Assembly (NCBI RefSeq): GCF_014892515.1 | Contig: NZ_JADBGR010000064.1 | Location: forward strand, 118,342 to 182,341 | Reading direction: 5' to 3' | Length of the DNA: 64,000 nt | Source: Myceligenerans pegani | Lineage (GTDB): Bacteria; Actinomycetota; Actinomycetes; Actinomycetales; Cellulomonadaceae | Shown here: positions 51,374 to 59,345 of the stretch, one piece after another | How the letters are laid out: each line of letters opens with the position of its first letter | Numbering within the stretch: position 1 is the stretch's first letter | Notes under the pieces: generated by a model | Database searches by the model: none | What the model saw: only the letters and a program-made list of their open reading frames with translations | What the model was told of the DNA's origin: nothing | Translations under genes and position numbers: made by a program

Positions 51374-52360
51374 TTACCCGCGTGAGGGGGTGCGCGGGCG
51401 GGAGTGGGCGAGGGCGTGGCTCGCGCCCACGGCGATGAACAGCCCGCCGGCCCACCAGACGGCGAGGGTGAGGTACCCCGGGTTGAGCGCGGACTCGATC
51501 AGCAGGGCCACGCCGCCCACGGCGAGGACGATGCCGGCCCACGGCGTGCCGACGGCGATCAGCACGCCGACGCCGACCGAGGCGGCGACGATGAGGACGC
51601 CCCAGATGTCGATGCCGAAGCTGCCGACGAGTGCGCCGGCGAGGGTCGCGATCGCCGGCACGGCGGTGAGGGTGCCGATGGTGATGCGCCAGCCGGCCGC
51701 GGGCCGCCCGTGGCGGGCGACGACCGGCGTGCCGAGCGCGGCCCATGCGAGCACCGCGACCGGGGCGAAGACCCATCCGTCGGGGAAGGCGAGGCACACC
51801 GCCGTCAGCAGGATGGCGACCGCTCCGGTGAAGACCGCCCGGGCGCGCACGGACGCGAGCACCGGGAGCGCCGCGATCAGAGCCGGGATCAGGTACCACA
51901 GCACGATGCCGAAGCCGTGCACCTCGAACTGGCTGTTCGGCATCGGGAGGGAGTCGTCCGGGCGCCAGAACGCGGCGAACATGGCGGCGAAGACCGCCAC
52001 GCCCGTCGCGATCCACAGCAGCGTGCGCCGCATCCGGTCGACCCGGGCGGGATCGTGGCCCAGCTCGGCCCGCACCCGTGCGGTGAACTCCGCCGGGTCG
52101 CCGAGGCTCTCCGCGGCCTGCTCGGCGGAGCGGCCCGCATCCGCCGCCTCCGCGAAGTGGGCCCGGACGTCGTCGAGCACCGCGTCGCGCTGCTCGGGGG
52201 TGAGCGCCCGCAGGCGCTTGCCGACGTCGCGCAGGTAGGCGTCCTCGGTGATCGCGTTCATCGTGGTCCTCTCGGTCATGGTGGCGCTCGTGGTCCCTGT
52301 GGTCGTCGTCCCTGTGGTCGTCGTCCCTGTGGTCGTCGTCCCTGTGGTCGTCGTGGTCAT
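51374..52360 (-). CDS. HAAS-domain membrane protein paired with PadR
   Basis: A 328-residue membrane protein. After a repetitive Thr/Gly tail (residues 1-25, TTTTG pentapeptides), residues ~35-100 form a HAAS helical signalling domain (AYLRDVGKRLRALTPEQRD, then AAESLGDPAEFTARVRAELG). Seven or eight TM helices follow. HAAS proteins accompany PadR regulators and are thought to relay a membrane signal. The ATG overlaps the PadR stop by 4 bp and has GGAGGG before it. An internal ATG at 52261 with AGAGG would omit the repeat tail and is a real alternative start. Confidence 0.8.
   Translation of the reverse strand: MTTTTTGTTTTGTTTTGTTTTGTTSATMTERTTMNAITEDAYLRDVGKRLRALTPEQRDAVLDDVRAHFAEAADAGRSAEQAAESLGDPAEFTARVRAELGHDPARVDRMRRTLLWIATGVAVFAAMFAAFWRPDDSLPMPNSQFEVHGFGIVLWYLIPALIAALPVLASVRARAVFTGAVAILLTAVCLAFPDGWVFAPVAVLAWAALGTPVVARHGRPAAGWRITIGTLTAVPAIATLAGALVGSFGIDIWGVLIVAASVGVGVLIAVGTPWAGIVLAVGGVALLIESALNPGYLTLAVWWAGGLFIAVGASHALAHSRPRTPSRG
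52301..52345 (-). repeat. 15-bp tandem repeat encoding TTTTG
   Basis: Three perfect copies of GGTCGTCGTCCCTGT (plus strand) at 52301, 52316 and 52331 with degenerate copies on both sides. They lie in frame just after the start of the HAAS gene, so slippage would change tail length without a frameshift. Confidence 0.88.
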
Positions 52361-52689
52361 CGGGATCCCTCCAGCAGGTCGTCGACCTGGGCGCCGAGCG
52401 ACGTCCACACCCGGGTGAAGGTGGTGAGCTGCTCGGTGCCGTGATCGGTGATGGCGTAGTAGCGGCGGGGGCGGCCGGTTCCGGACGAGTCCCAGCGGGG
52501 CTCGACGAGCCCGTTCTCGCGCATGCGGGCCAGCAGGGGGTACAGGCTGCCCTCGCTCGCGATGAGCTCCCGTGCGATGAGCTCGCCGGCCAGTTCGAGG
52601 CCGTACTTCTCGCCGTGCGAGAGCAGCGCGAGCACGCAGTACTCGAGCACTCCCTTGCGCAGGTTCGTGGCGATGCGCTCCTCGGTCAT
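52357..52689 (-). CDS. PadR-family transcriptional regulator
   Basis: A 110-residue PadR winged-helix regulator (TNLRKGVLEYCVLALLSHGE start, then SEGSLYPLLARMRENGLVEP and GRPRRYYAITDHGTEQL). It is the short type with a single C-terminal dimerisation helix. Its stop overlaps the start of the HAAS membrane gene (ATGA). No Shine-Dalgarno sequence precedes the ATG; the upstream stretch is pyrimidine-rich, which suggests a very short leader. Three tandem palindromes at 52700-52740 directly upstream are the probable autoregulatory operators. Confidence 0.9.
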   Translation of the reverse strand: MTEERIATNLRKGVLEYCVLALLSHGEKYGLELAGELIARELIASEGSLYPLLARMRENGLVEPRWDSSGTGRPRRYYAITDHGTEQLTTFTRVWTSLGAQVDDLLEGSR

Positions 52690-52699
52690 GGAGGAGAGT

Positions 52700-52740
52700 C
52701 TTGCATAGCAAGACTTGCGATACAAGGCTTGCGTCGCAAG
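52700..52740. promoter_or_regulatory. Three tandem 13-bp palindromes, probable PadR operators
   Basis: CTTGCATAGCAAG (52700-52712), CTTGCGATACAAG (52714-52726) and CTTGCGTCGCAAG (52728-52740) share CTTGC-N3-GCAAG, with one mismatch in the middle copy, and repeat every 14 bp. The first starts 10 bp upstream of the PadR gene, covering the region where its promoter must lie. Confidence 0.85.
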
Positions 52741-52830
52741 GTTTACGAGAGTCGCCGTCCGGTGGAGGCCGAGGCCATGAGAACGGCACCTCGGACGGGA
52801 GGGGGACGTGCCCTCGGCCGTGCGCGAACG

Positions 52831-52928
52831 GATGGCCTCTCGTGACGGCGCGGCGAGGGAAGAGCTACATGGCCTTCCGCGACGGCGCGGTGAGGGAAGT
52901 GCTACGTGGCCTTCCGGGACGGCGCGGG
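52831..52928. repeat. 37-bp tandem repeat across the end of the LuxR gene
   Basis: Two 37-bp units at 52844-52880 and 52881-52917, each beginning GACGGCGCGG and containing GAGGGAAG and TGGCCTTCC, are flanked by partial units. They cover the last codons and stop of the LuxR-TPR gene and the space after it, and may be a genome-wide intergenic repeat. Confidence 0.8.
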
Positions 52929-54581
52929 GGCGGCCGCGAGGTCGCCCGGGAGCGCACGCAGGGCGAGAGCCGTGGCCTCGGCGCGGGTGGTGACGCCCAG
53001 CTTGCCGAGGATGTTGCTCACGTGGTGCTCCACCGTCCGCTTGCTGAGGAACAGCCGCTGCGCGAGCTGCTCGTTCGACAGTCCCTCCGCCAGCAGGCGC
53101 AGCACCTCGGACTCGCGGTGGGTGAGCGCCCCCGTGCCGCGCGGGGCGGGCCTGCCGGGGCTGCCGAGCCGGCGCAGGTGGCTCGCGGTGGCGTCGGCGT
53201 CGGCCGTCGCGGCGAGCTCGTCGAAGGCCGTCAGCGCCGCCCGCGCCTCGGCGACCGCCACCTCGGGCGCGGTGTCGGCCAGCAGACGCGAGAGCGCGAG
53301 CCGGGTGCGTGCCGTCTCCAGCGGGAGACCGGCCGCCGCGAACCCCGCCAGGGCCGTCTCCAGACGGGCGGCCGCGTCAGGTTCGCCGGCCGCTGCCGCC
53401 GTGATCCCGGCGGCGTAGGCGGCCAGCGCGTCGATCCTGGGCACGTCGGCTTCCCTGGTGACGGCGGCCAGGGTGCGGCAGGCCGAGCGTGCGTCGTCGA
53501 GCCGACCCGCGGCGACCTCGACCTCGGCGAGCAGCGCCAGCTCCGGGGCCTGCAGCGGGTGCGGTGCGGACGCGGCCAGTGCCCGGCGGAGGATCCGGCG
53601 CGCCGAGTCGTACTCGCCCCGTGCCAGGTGCAACCGCGCCAGCGGGCGCACCGCGAACGAGTCGAACTCGAACCCGGACAGGAGCCGCGCCGCCTCGTCG
53701 TAGCGTCCCTGCCGCACCCTGAGGTCGGCCAGTCGCACGATCGCGCTCGACCGCAGGGCGCCGTAGCTGGCGTCGTACAGCGCGATCGAGGACTTCAGCT
53801 CGCGCTCGGCGTCGGCCCACCGCCCGGCCGCCGTGAGGATGCCGCCGTAGTGGGTGCGGCAGATCGCCGACACCCACGGCGCGCCCACACGGTCGCCGAA
53901 CGTGGTGGCGATGGTGATCCACTGCTGGGCGCGGCGGACGTCGAGGGCCAGCTCGCAGCAGGTCAGCATGTGGCAGTAGATCTCGCCGGCCGTGAGGTGG
54001 TCGGGGATCTCGCCGGAGGCCGCGGCCGTCGCCGCCTCGTCGAGCCGCCGCATGCCGTCGGTGATCCGGCCGGCGAGCACCAGCATCACACCGCGGTGCC
54101 CCAGCGCGCAGAACCGCAGATCGGTGTCGCCGAACCGGTCGGCGATCCCGGCCGCGGCGTGCACGTGCGCCGCCTTCTCGGCCGGGTCGTCGGTCGCCAG
54201 CGCCTCGGCCAGTTCGACCCAGCCGCGCTCGACGCAGTCGCTCGCCTCGTCGGCCAGGCTCCGCGCCCTCGCCAGCCAGCCCGCCGCGACGGCGTCGTTG
54301 CCGTAGACGGCGGCGTGCAGGAAGCTCAGCTCCCGGCCGGCGATGAGCGCGGGCATCCGGGTCTCGGCCCGCGCGCGGTACGCCGCGAACGCGCGCTCGT
54401 AGTAGTCCACCGCGGCGCGGTAGTCGCCCGACCACTCCACCGCCCGCGCGAGGTGGTAGAGGGTCTCGGGGCTCTCCTGCCGCTCCAGGGCGTGAGACAG
54501 CACCGCGCGTGCCCGCGTCCAGTCACCCTGGGCGAGCGCAGCGCGACCGGCATCGAGCAGGTCGTCCACGGTCCGTGTCAT
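52902..54581 (-). CDS. LuxR-family regulator with TPR repeats
   Basis: A 559-residue regulator. About 470 residues of TPR-like helical repeats (DDLLDAGRAALAQGDWTRAR, YHLARAVEWSGDYRAAVDYY and several more) precede a C-terminal LuxR helix-turn-helix (LTHRESEVLRLLAEGLSNEQ, then SKRTVEHHVSNILGKLG). It resembles the C-terminal part of LAL/MalT-type regulators but lacks the AAA ATPase. It is divergent from a SAM methyltransferase gene, a recurrent arrangement, with a 22-bp direct repeat in the gap. The last codons lie in a 37-bp repeat, so its C-terminus (APSRKAT) may be recent. Confidence 0.87.
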   Translation of the reverse strand: MTRTVDDLLDAGRAALAQGDWTRARAVLSHALERQESPETLYHLARAVEWSGDYRAAVDYYERAFAAYRARAETRMPALIAGRELSFLHAAVYGNDAVAAGWLARARSLADEASDCVERGWVELAEALATDDPAEKAAHVHAAAGIADRFGDTDLRFCALGHRGVMLVLAGRITDGMRRLDEAATAAASGEIPDHLTAGEIYCHMLTCCELALDVRRAQQWITIATTFGDRVGAPWVSAICRTHYGGILTAAGRWADAERELKSSIALYDASYGALRSSAIVRLADLRVRQGRYDEAARLLSGFEFDSFAVRPLARLHLARGEYDSARRILRRALAASAPHPLQAPELALLAEVEVAAGRLDDARSACRTLAAVTREADVPRIDALAAYAAGITAAAAGEPDAAARLETALAGFAAAGLPLETARTRLALSRLLADTAPEVAVAEARAALTAFDELAATADADATASHLRRLGSPGRPAPRGTGALTHRESEVLRLLAEGLSNEQLAQRLFLSKRTVEHHVSNILGKLGVTTRAEATALALRALPGDLAAAPAPSRKAT

Positions 54582-54599
54582 GGCGATCTCATCATCCCA

Positions 54600-54676
54600 C
54601 CCACGCGTGAGCGGCCGTCGGTCGTCGAGCGCGGCGACGGCGTCGACGAGAGCGCCCACGCGTGAGCGGCCGTCGG
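54600..54676. repeat. 22-bp direct repeat in LuxR-methyltransferase gap
   Basis: A 22-bp sequence beginning CCCACGCGTGAGCGG is found at 54600-54621 and again, identical, at 54655-54676. The first copy lies 19 bp upstream of the LuxR start. ACGCGT in each copy is palindromic. The spacing (55 bp) and position suggest paired binding sites. Confidence 0.7.
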
Positions 54677-54842
54677 CCTGGACGGGGTCCGTCTCACGGC
54701 GCACCGCCGGCCCCCGCACGGGGCGACCCCGTGGACGAATAGGTGCGCGCACCCATGTTTCCCGACCGGCCGCGCGCCATTCTCGGACGTACCGGCCTGG
54801 AGGCCGCACCGGCCGAGGCCACCGGCTTGAGAGGAGCCCGCC

Positions 54843-55661
54843 ATGACCGAAACAGAGACGTACCAGATCTCGCTCGAGGCGGCCGAGGTGTACGAGTCCC
54901 GGTTCGTCCCCGCGATCTTCGCCGAATGGGCGCCGCTGCTGGTGGATTCCGCGGCGGTGCGCGCGGGGCAGGCGGTGCTCGACGTCGCCTGCGGCACCGG
55001 GATCGTCGCCCGGACCGCGGCGGACCGGATGGGCGACGACGGCGCCGTCGTCGGCCTCGACCTCAACGAGGCGATGCTGACCGTCGCCCGCCGCATCCGG
55101 CCCGACCTCAGGTGGCAGCAGGGCGACGCGGCCGACCTGCCCTTCCCCGACCGGGCTTTCGACGTCGCGCTGTGCCAGATGTCGCTGATGTTCATGCCCG
55201 ACAGGGCCCGTGCCGTCGCCGAGCTGGCCCGCGTCACCCGCGCCGGCGGCACCGTGGGCATCGTGGTGCCCGCGGGCATCACCGAGCAGCCCGCCTACCG
55301 GCGCCTGGTCGACGTGGCCGTCGACGAGGCGGGGCCGGACGCCGCCTCGCTGCTCGACGCCTACTGGTCGTGCGGGGATCTCGGCGAGCTGCGGTCCCTG
55401 TTCACGGCGGCCGGGCTGCACGACCTCGACCTGCGCACCCACCTCGGCACCGCCCGTTTCGGGTCCGTCGACGAGATGGTCGCCACGGAGGTCGAGGGAT
55501 CACCGCTGGGCGGCCGGATCGACGACGCCACCTACGGCAGGATCCGGGAGCGGGCCCGGTCGGAACTGGCGGAGTTCGAGAATCCGGACGGCGTCGCGGC
55601 CCCGCTTCGCGGCCACGTCGTCGTCGGCCACGTCGCACACGGCGCGACGCCAGACCGGTGA
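54843..55661 (+). CDS. Class I SAM-dependent methyltransferase
   Basis: A 272-residue methyltransferase of the UbiE/Methyltransf_11 type. Motif I is VLDVACGTGIVARTAADRMG, motif II GLDLNEAMLTVARR, then GDAADLPFPDRAFDVALCQM and VTRAGGTVGIVVPAG. It opens ETYQISLEAAEVYESRFVPA, typical of this group. The substrate is unknown. GAGGAG is six bases before the ATG. It is divergent from the LuxR-TPR regulator, which probably controls it. Confidence 0.87.
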   Translation: MTETETYQISLEAAEVYESRFVPAIFAEWAPLLVDSAAVRAGQAVLDVACGTGIVARTAADRMGDDGAVVGLDLNEAMLTVARRIRPDLRWQQGDAADLPFPDRAFDVALCQMSLMFMPDRARAVAELARVTRAGGTVGIVVPAGITEQPAYRRLVDVAVDEAGPDAASLLDAYWSCGDLGELRSLFTAAGLHDLDLRTHLGTARFGSVDEMVATEVEGSPLGGRIDDATYGRIRERARSELAEFENPDGVAAPLRGHVVVGHVAHGATPDR

Positions 55662-55676
55662 CCCGACCGGGAACAC

Positions 55677-55682
55677 TAGGCT
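55677..55682 (+). promoter_or_regulatory. -10 element TAGGCT, leaderless start
   Basis: TAGGCT ends seven bases before the ATG at 55690, only 15 bp after the methyltransferase stop, so the LacI gene has its own promoter. Confidence 0.45.
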
Positions 55683-55689
55683 GGGCCGC

Positions 55690-56781
55690 ATGTCAGAGCC
55701 GACGACGGCCGGTCGAGCGGACCGCCATCGCGAGAGATCGCCGCACCAGAGCGCGGGCCAGGTGCTCAAGGCGCCCACCCTCGAGGAGGTCGCCCGGCGG
55801 GCGGGCGTCTCGCGCTCCGTGGCGTCCCGTGCGATGAACAACGTCCGCAACGTCAGCCCCGCGAAGCGCGAGGCCGTCGCGCGGGCGGCGAGCGAGCTCG
55901 GCTACGTCCCGAACGCGACGGCGCGCGCCCTGGCGACGAGCACGGTGGGTTCGGTGGTGCTCGCGGTCTCCCACGACGACCCGGCGTTGTTCGGGGACCC
56001 GTTCTTCTCGCAGGTGCTCGTCGGGGTGGCCGGAGCCCTGGACCGGTCGGAGCTGGACCTGACGCTCCTGCTCGCCTCCTCGGAGCGCGGCCAGGCCCGG
56101 CTCGAGCGGCTCCTGCGGTCGCGCCGCTCCGACGGCGTGATGCTCATGGCCCTGCGGGGGGACGACCCGCTGAACCGGGTCGCGGCGGCGACCGAACTGC
56201 CGGTGGTGCTCGGCGGCCGGCCGCTGAACGGCGAGCCCCGCTGGTACGTCGACGTGGACAACCGCGGCGGGGCCCGTGTCGCCGTGGAGCACCTGCTGAG
56301 CTCCGGACGCCGGCGCATCGCGACGATCGGCGGCCCGACGGACCTGGAGGCGTCGGTCGCCCGGCAGCAGGGATTCGCCGACGCCCTGGCGGTGGAGCGG
56401 CTGCCCGCCGACCGGGTCGAGCACGCCGACTTCAGCTTCGAGGGCGGGGCCCGGGCGATGGAGCGGCTCCTGGGGGCACATCCTGACATCGACGGCGTCT
56501 TCGCCGCCTCGGACAACATGGCCGCCGGCGCGCTGCGTGCCCTCAAGGCGGCCGGGCGCCGCGTGCCGGAGGACGTCGCGGTGGTCGGCTTCGACGACCT
56601 GGAGATCGCGCGCCACACCGAGCCGGCGCTCACCACGGTCAGCCAGCCGATCCGCGGTCTCGGCCAGGAGATGGCGACGATGCTGGTGCGCCTGATCGGC
56701 GGTGAGTCCCCGACCCCGATCATCCTGCCGACGCGGCTGGTCGTGCGAGGCTCGGCACCCGGCGGGAGGGCCGGGGCGTGA
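55690..56781 (+). CDS. LacI-family transcriptional regulator
   Basis: A 363-residue repressor. A ~30-residue polar tail precedes the LacI helix-turn-helix (PTLEEVARRAGVSRSVASRA) and hinge helix (NATARALATS). The periplasmic-binding-like ligand domain contains VDVDNRGGARVAVEHLLSSG and DGVFAASDNMAAGALRALKA, then VAVVGFDDLEIARHTEPALT. It is convergent with the GH16 gene and 2.4 kb from the GH6 gene, whose upstream region holds TGGAAGCGCTTCCA, a CelR/CebR-like site. Control of the glucanases by this regulator is plausible but not shown by position alone. The ligand is presumably a gluco-oligosaccharide. Confidence 0.88.
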   Translation: MSEPTTAGRADRHRERSPHQSAGQVLKAPTLEEVARRAGVSRSVASRAMNNVRNVSPAKREAVARAASELGYVPNATARALATSTVGSVVLAVSHDDPALFGDPFFSQVLVGVAGALDRSELDLTLLLASSERGQARLERLLRSRRSDGVMLMALRGDDPLNRVAAATELPVVLGGRPLNGEPRWYVDVDNRGGARVAVEHLLSSGRRRIATIGGPTDLEASVARQQGFADALAVERLPADRVEHADFSFEGGARAMERLLGAHPDIDGVFAASDNMAAGALRALKAAGRRVPEDVAVVGFDDLEIARHTEPALTTVSQPIRGLGQEMATMLVRLIGGESPTPIILPTRLVVRGSAPGGRAGA

Positions 56782-56791
56782 CCCTCCCGCC
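56761..56791. terminator. Bidirectional terminator between LacI and GH16 genes
   Basis: Perfect 10-bp arms GGCGGGAGGG and CCCTCCCGCC enclose an 11-base loop that contains the LacI stop codon. It lies between convergent genes and could serve both. Confidence 0.65.
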
Positions 56792-56803
56792 GGGCGGGCT
56801 CCG

Positions 56804-57586
56804 TCAGTACCGCGTGTACCGCACCCAGTCGTAGGTGGCGGTCTTCTGGCCCGTGTAGTGGAACGGCCCGAGCCAGCCGTCGACGCCGGTCCCCGGCCAC
56901 AGGTTCATCATGATCCGCTGCGGACGCGTCGGCAGCGGGCCGCGTGAGCCGTCCTCCTGGTGGACGAGGCGGCCGTCGACGAACCAGTTGATCGTGCCCC
57001 CGGGCCACCACTCGATCGCGTAGTTGTGGTAGCCGGCCGCGGCGTCGAACCCGAGGTTGATCGTGGTCTCGTGCCCGCCGACGCCGTTCGTGAAGTAGTT
57101 GGTCTGCATCTGCCAGGTGTTCTTGCCGAGGATCTCGACGTCGATCTCGTCCCACGGCTGACCGTCGCTCGGCCCGGTGTAGGTGAAGAACGAGGTCACC
57201 ATCCCGGAACCGGATGCCGCCTTCATGCGGACCTCGAAGCGCCCGTAGGAGTACAGGTCGTTGCTGCGGTACTCGCCGGACGCGTACGGCTTGCCCGAGC
57301 AGCCACCCGGGCACGGGGTGTTGTTGAGGTTCAGGCCCATGACCCCGCCGTTGTGCCAGACGTGGTCGGCGCGCCAGCCGGCGTTGAACATGCCGCCGTT
57401 GGACCAGCCGTCGGCCTTGTGCCAGCGCCCGCCGTTGTGTCCGTCGAAGTTGTCGACGAAGCTGCCGCCGATGGCGGCCTCGGCCGGGGGCGTCAGGGCG
57501 GGGGCCGCGGAGAGGCCGAGCGCCAGGGTCAGGGCCAGGAAGACACGGCGTGGTGTGGTGCGGTGATGCGTCGTCGTCGATCGCAT
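56804..57586 (-). CDS. Secreted GH16 beta-glucanase (lichenase-type)
   Basis: A 260-residue exported glycoside hydrolase family 16 enzyme. A signal peptide (VFLALTLALGLSAAPALTPP) is cleaved near residue 37. The mature protein is almost only the catalytic jelly roll. The active-site motif is W145-DEIDVE: E147 nucleophile, D149 helper, E151 acid/base. Without an insertion in this motif it matches the bacterial 1,3-1,4-beta-glucanase (licheninase) or related group. YSYGRFEVRMKAASGSGMVT and YAIEWWPGGTINWFVDG are further family markers. No carbohydrate-binding module is attached. It lies downstream of GH6, transcribed the same way but separated by a terminator. Confidence 0.9.
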   Translation of the reverse strand: MRSTTTHHRTTPRRVFLALTLALGLSAAPALTPPAEAAIGGSFVDNFDGHNGGRWHKADGWSNGGMFNAGWRADHVWHNGGVMGLNLNNTPCPGGCSGKPYASGEYRSNDLYSYGRFEVRMKAASGSGMVTSFFTYTGPSDGQPWDEIDVEILGKNTWQMQTNYFTNGVGGHETTINLGFDAAAGYHNYAIEWWPGGTINWFVDGRLVHQEDGSRGPLPTRPQRIMMNLWPGTGVDGWLGPFHYTGQKTATYDWVRYTRY

Positions 57587-57731
57587 GAGTACCTCCGTTG
57601 GTACCGGTGGTGCGTGGGATCCTGGCGTCCAGCCAGGATGTCGGCGCTCGTCGGGCGGGCGTCGGCCTCCCTTCCTGTACGGCGCCCCGTCCCGTCCGGC
57701 GACGGCCCGATGCCGTCGCCGACGGCGGTCC

Positions 57732-57765
57732 CCGGGTGGGCCACGCGCCGGGGTGGCCCACCCGG
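57732..57765 (-). terminator. Terminator after the GH6 gene
   Basis: Perfect 13-bp arms CCGGGTGGGCCAC and GTGGCCCACCCGG enclose an 8-base loop, nine bases past the GH6 stop. Very stable; no T-run. GH16 should therefore have its own promoter in 57587-57731. Confidence 0.75.
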
Positions 57766-57773
57766 AGGCATGC

Positions 57774-59096
57774 TCAGTGCCTCGGCTTCGGGCACCGCTT
57801 CCCGTGGCGCTCGAGCACGGGGTCGGCGAGCGCGATCAGCTCACGCGCCTGCTCGGGGAACCACTGGCCGGCGGCGGGGTTGATCCTGCCGCGCTCGGGG
57901 TCCTCGGGCCCGCCGAGGCCGCGGAAGCACTCGCCGTCGGACTCGCCCGGGATCTTGATCCACAGGAAGGCGTCGACCAGCTCTTCACCGGTGTCGGCCG
58001 TCGGCCGCAGGCCGAGGCCGCGGTCCGGCGGGTTGCACCAGGTCTCGGCGTCGGGGTAGACATCGGCCGGCGGGGCCCAGGGGCCCTGGCCGTTGCGGCT
58101 GGTGTCGACCACGAAGTGCGTGGTGGGCTCGGTGTCGCCGAGGATGGCGTCGAACCGCGACTCGATGCCCGCGGTGTTCAGCGTCGGGTCCGTCGCGTCG
58201 GGGCTCCAGACGCCCTGATGGGTGAGCGCCACGCCGTTCCAGTCGTTCGCCGGGCCGCCGTTCCAGTGCTGGTTGCCGCAGTTGAGGAAGTCACCGGGGA
58301 CGACCTGTGTCCCGTAGGTGATGCACTGGGAGATCCAGGTGCCGTAGCTGACGTTGTTCTCGGTGAGCAGATAGTTCGACGCGTTCAGGAAGAACCCGTC
58401 CGCCCGCTCGACGCCGGCCTTGACGAGGCGGTCGGCGATCTCGCCCACCGCGAGCCAGGCCGGGTTCGTGCCGTCGAGGTACACGACGGCGTTCGGCTGC
58501 TGCGCGAGGCGGTCGACCGCGTAGTTGAGCATCTCGAAGCGCTCCGCCGCGGCGTCCCGACCGGTGGTCTCGGGGTCGTACTCCGGCGGCCGGCACCGCT
58601 CGAGCTGTCCCTCCAGCGTCGTGTACCAGGGGATGACGCCGAGCCCGTCCGGCTCGAGGACGACGACGGCCTCGTGGTTCCCGATCCCGGCCGCGAAGCC
58701 GTCGATCCACGCCTTGTACTCCTCGACACCGAGGGCGCCGCCCGCCGAGTAGAGGGCGCAGTCGCGGAAGGGGATGTTGTAGGCGGCCAGGACGGGCACC
58801 TTGTCGCCGGCGCGCCGGACGAGCTTCCGGACGTCCTGCTCCACCCCGGCGGGGGTGCCGTCGGTGAACCAGGTGGCGCTGGGCAGCTTGCTGAGCAGGA
58901 GCGCGTCCCGCTTGGCCTGCCCCCGTAGCCCCCGCGCCGCCTCCTTGGTGGAGCTCTGCGGGTTGGTGAGGAATTCGGTCTCCGGGGTGAGGACGTCGTC
59001 GCTCGCCCAGGCCGTACTGCCGTTGAGCAGGCCTGCGCCGAGAGCGCAGGCCGTCAGCGCGACGGTGAGCCGGCGCCGAAGGGTCGATGGTGCCAT
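57774..59096 (-). CDS. Secreted GH6 cellulase (1,4-beta-glucanase)
   Basis: A 440-residue exported glycoside hydrolase family 6 enzyme that inverts beta-1,4-glucosidic bonds in cellulose. The signal peptide ends near residue 32 (GSTAWAS). The catalytic domain has AYNIPFRDCALYSAGG with D112, the acid D150 in VVVLEPDGLG, and the DTSRNGQGPW loop with the remaining conserved Asp. ECFRGLGGPEDPERGRINPA closes the domain. No cellulose-binding module or linker is present, unlike many actinobacterial GH6 enzymes. GGGAG is eight bases before the ATG. The palindrome TGGAAGCGCTTCCA 74-87 bp upstream suggests LacI-family (CelR/CebR-like) control. Confidence 0.92.
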   Translation of the reverse strand: MAPSTLRRRLTVALTACALGAGLLNGSTAWASDDVLTPETEFLTNPQSSTKEAARGLRGQAKRDALLLSKLPSATWFTDGTPAGVEQDVRKLVRRAGDKVPVLAAYNIPFRDCALYSAGGALGVEEYKAWIDGFAAGIGNHEAVVVLEPDGLGVIPWYTTLEGQLERCRPPEYDPETTGRDAAAERFEMLNYAVDRLAQQPNAVVYLDGTNPAWLAVGEIADRLVKAGVERADGFFLNASNYLLTENNVSYGTWISQCITYGTQVVPGDFLNCGNQHWNGGPANDWNGVALTHQGVWSPDATDPTLNTAGIESRFDAILGDTEPTTHFVVDTSRNGQGPWAPPADVYPDAETWCNPPDRGLGLRPTADTGEELVDAFLWIKIPGESDGECFRGLGGPEDPERGRINPAAGQWFPEQARELIALADPVLERHGKRCPKPRH

Positions 59097-59169
59097 GTGG
59101 GAATCTCCCAAGGTTCTGCGAACGCGTCGTTGCGTGCTCGCTCCGGTGGTGCAACGAACTGGACGATCA

Positions 59170-59183
59170 TGGAAGCGCTTCCA
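59170..59183. promoter_or_regulatory. CelR/CebR-like LacI-family operator before GH6
   Basis: TGGAAGCGCTTCCA is a perfect 14-bp palindrome, close to the TGGGAGCGCTCCCA sites of CelR/CebR that control cellulase genes in Thermobifida and Streptomyces. It is centred about 80 bp upstream of the GH6 start. Confidence 0.85.
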
Positions 59184-59345
59184 GTCCGGCCATCTTCCTG
59201 CGTGCCCGGGAGACCTGTCAAGGCTGGCGGGTGCCGCGACCGGGCCGTGCGGTTCGTGGTGCACGGTGCACGGGTGGTCCGGTGCTGGTGAAGGTGACAG
59301 CGCGCCTGGGGATTGCCCGGCGCCGCCCGCGCGTTGGGAACAGTC

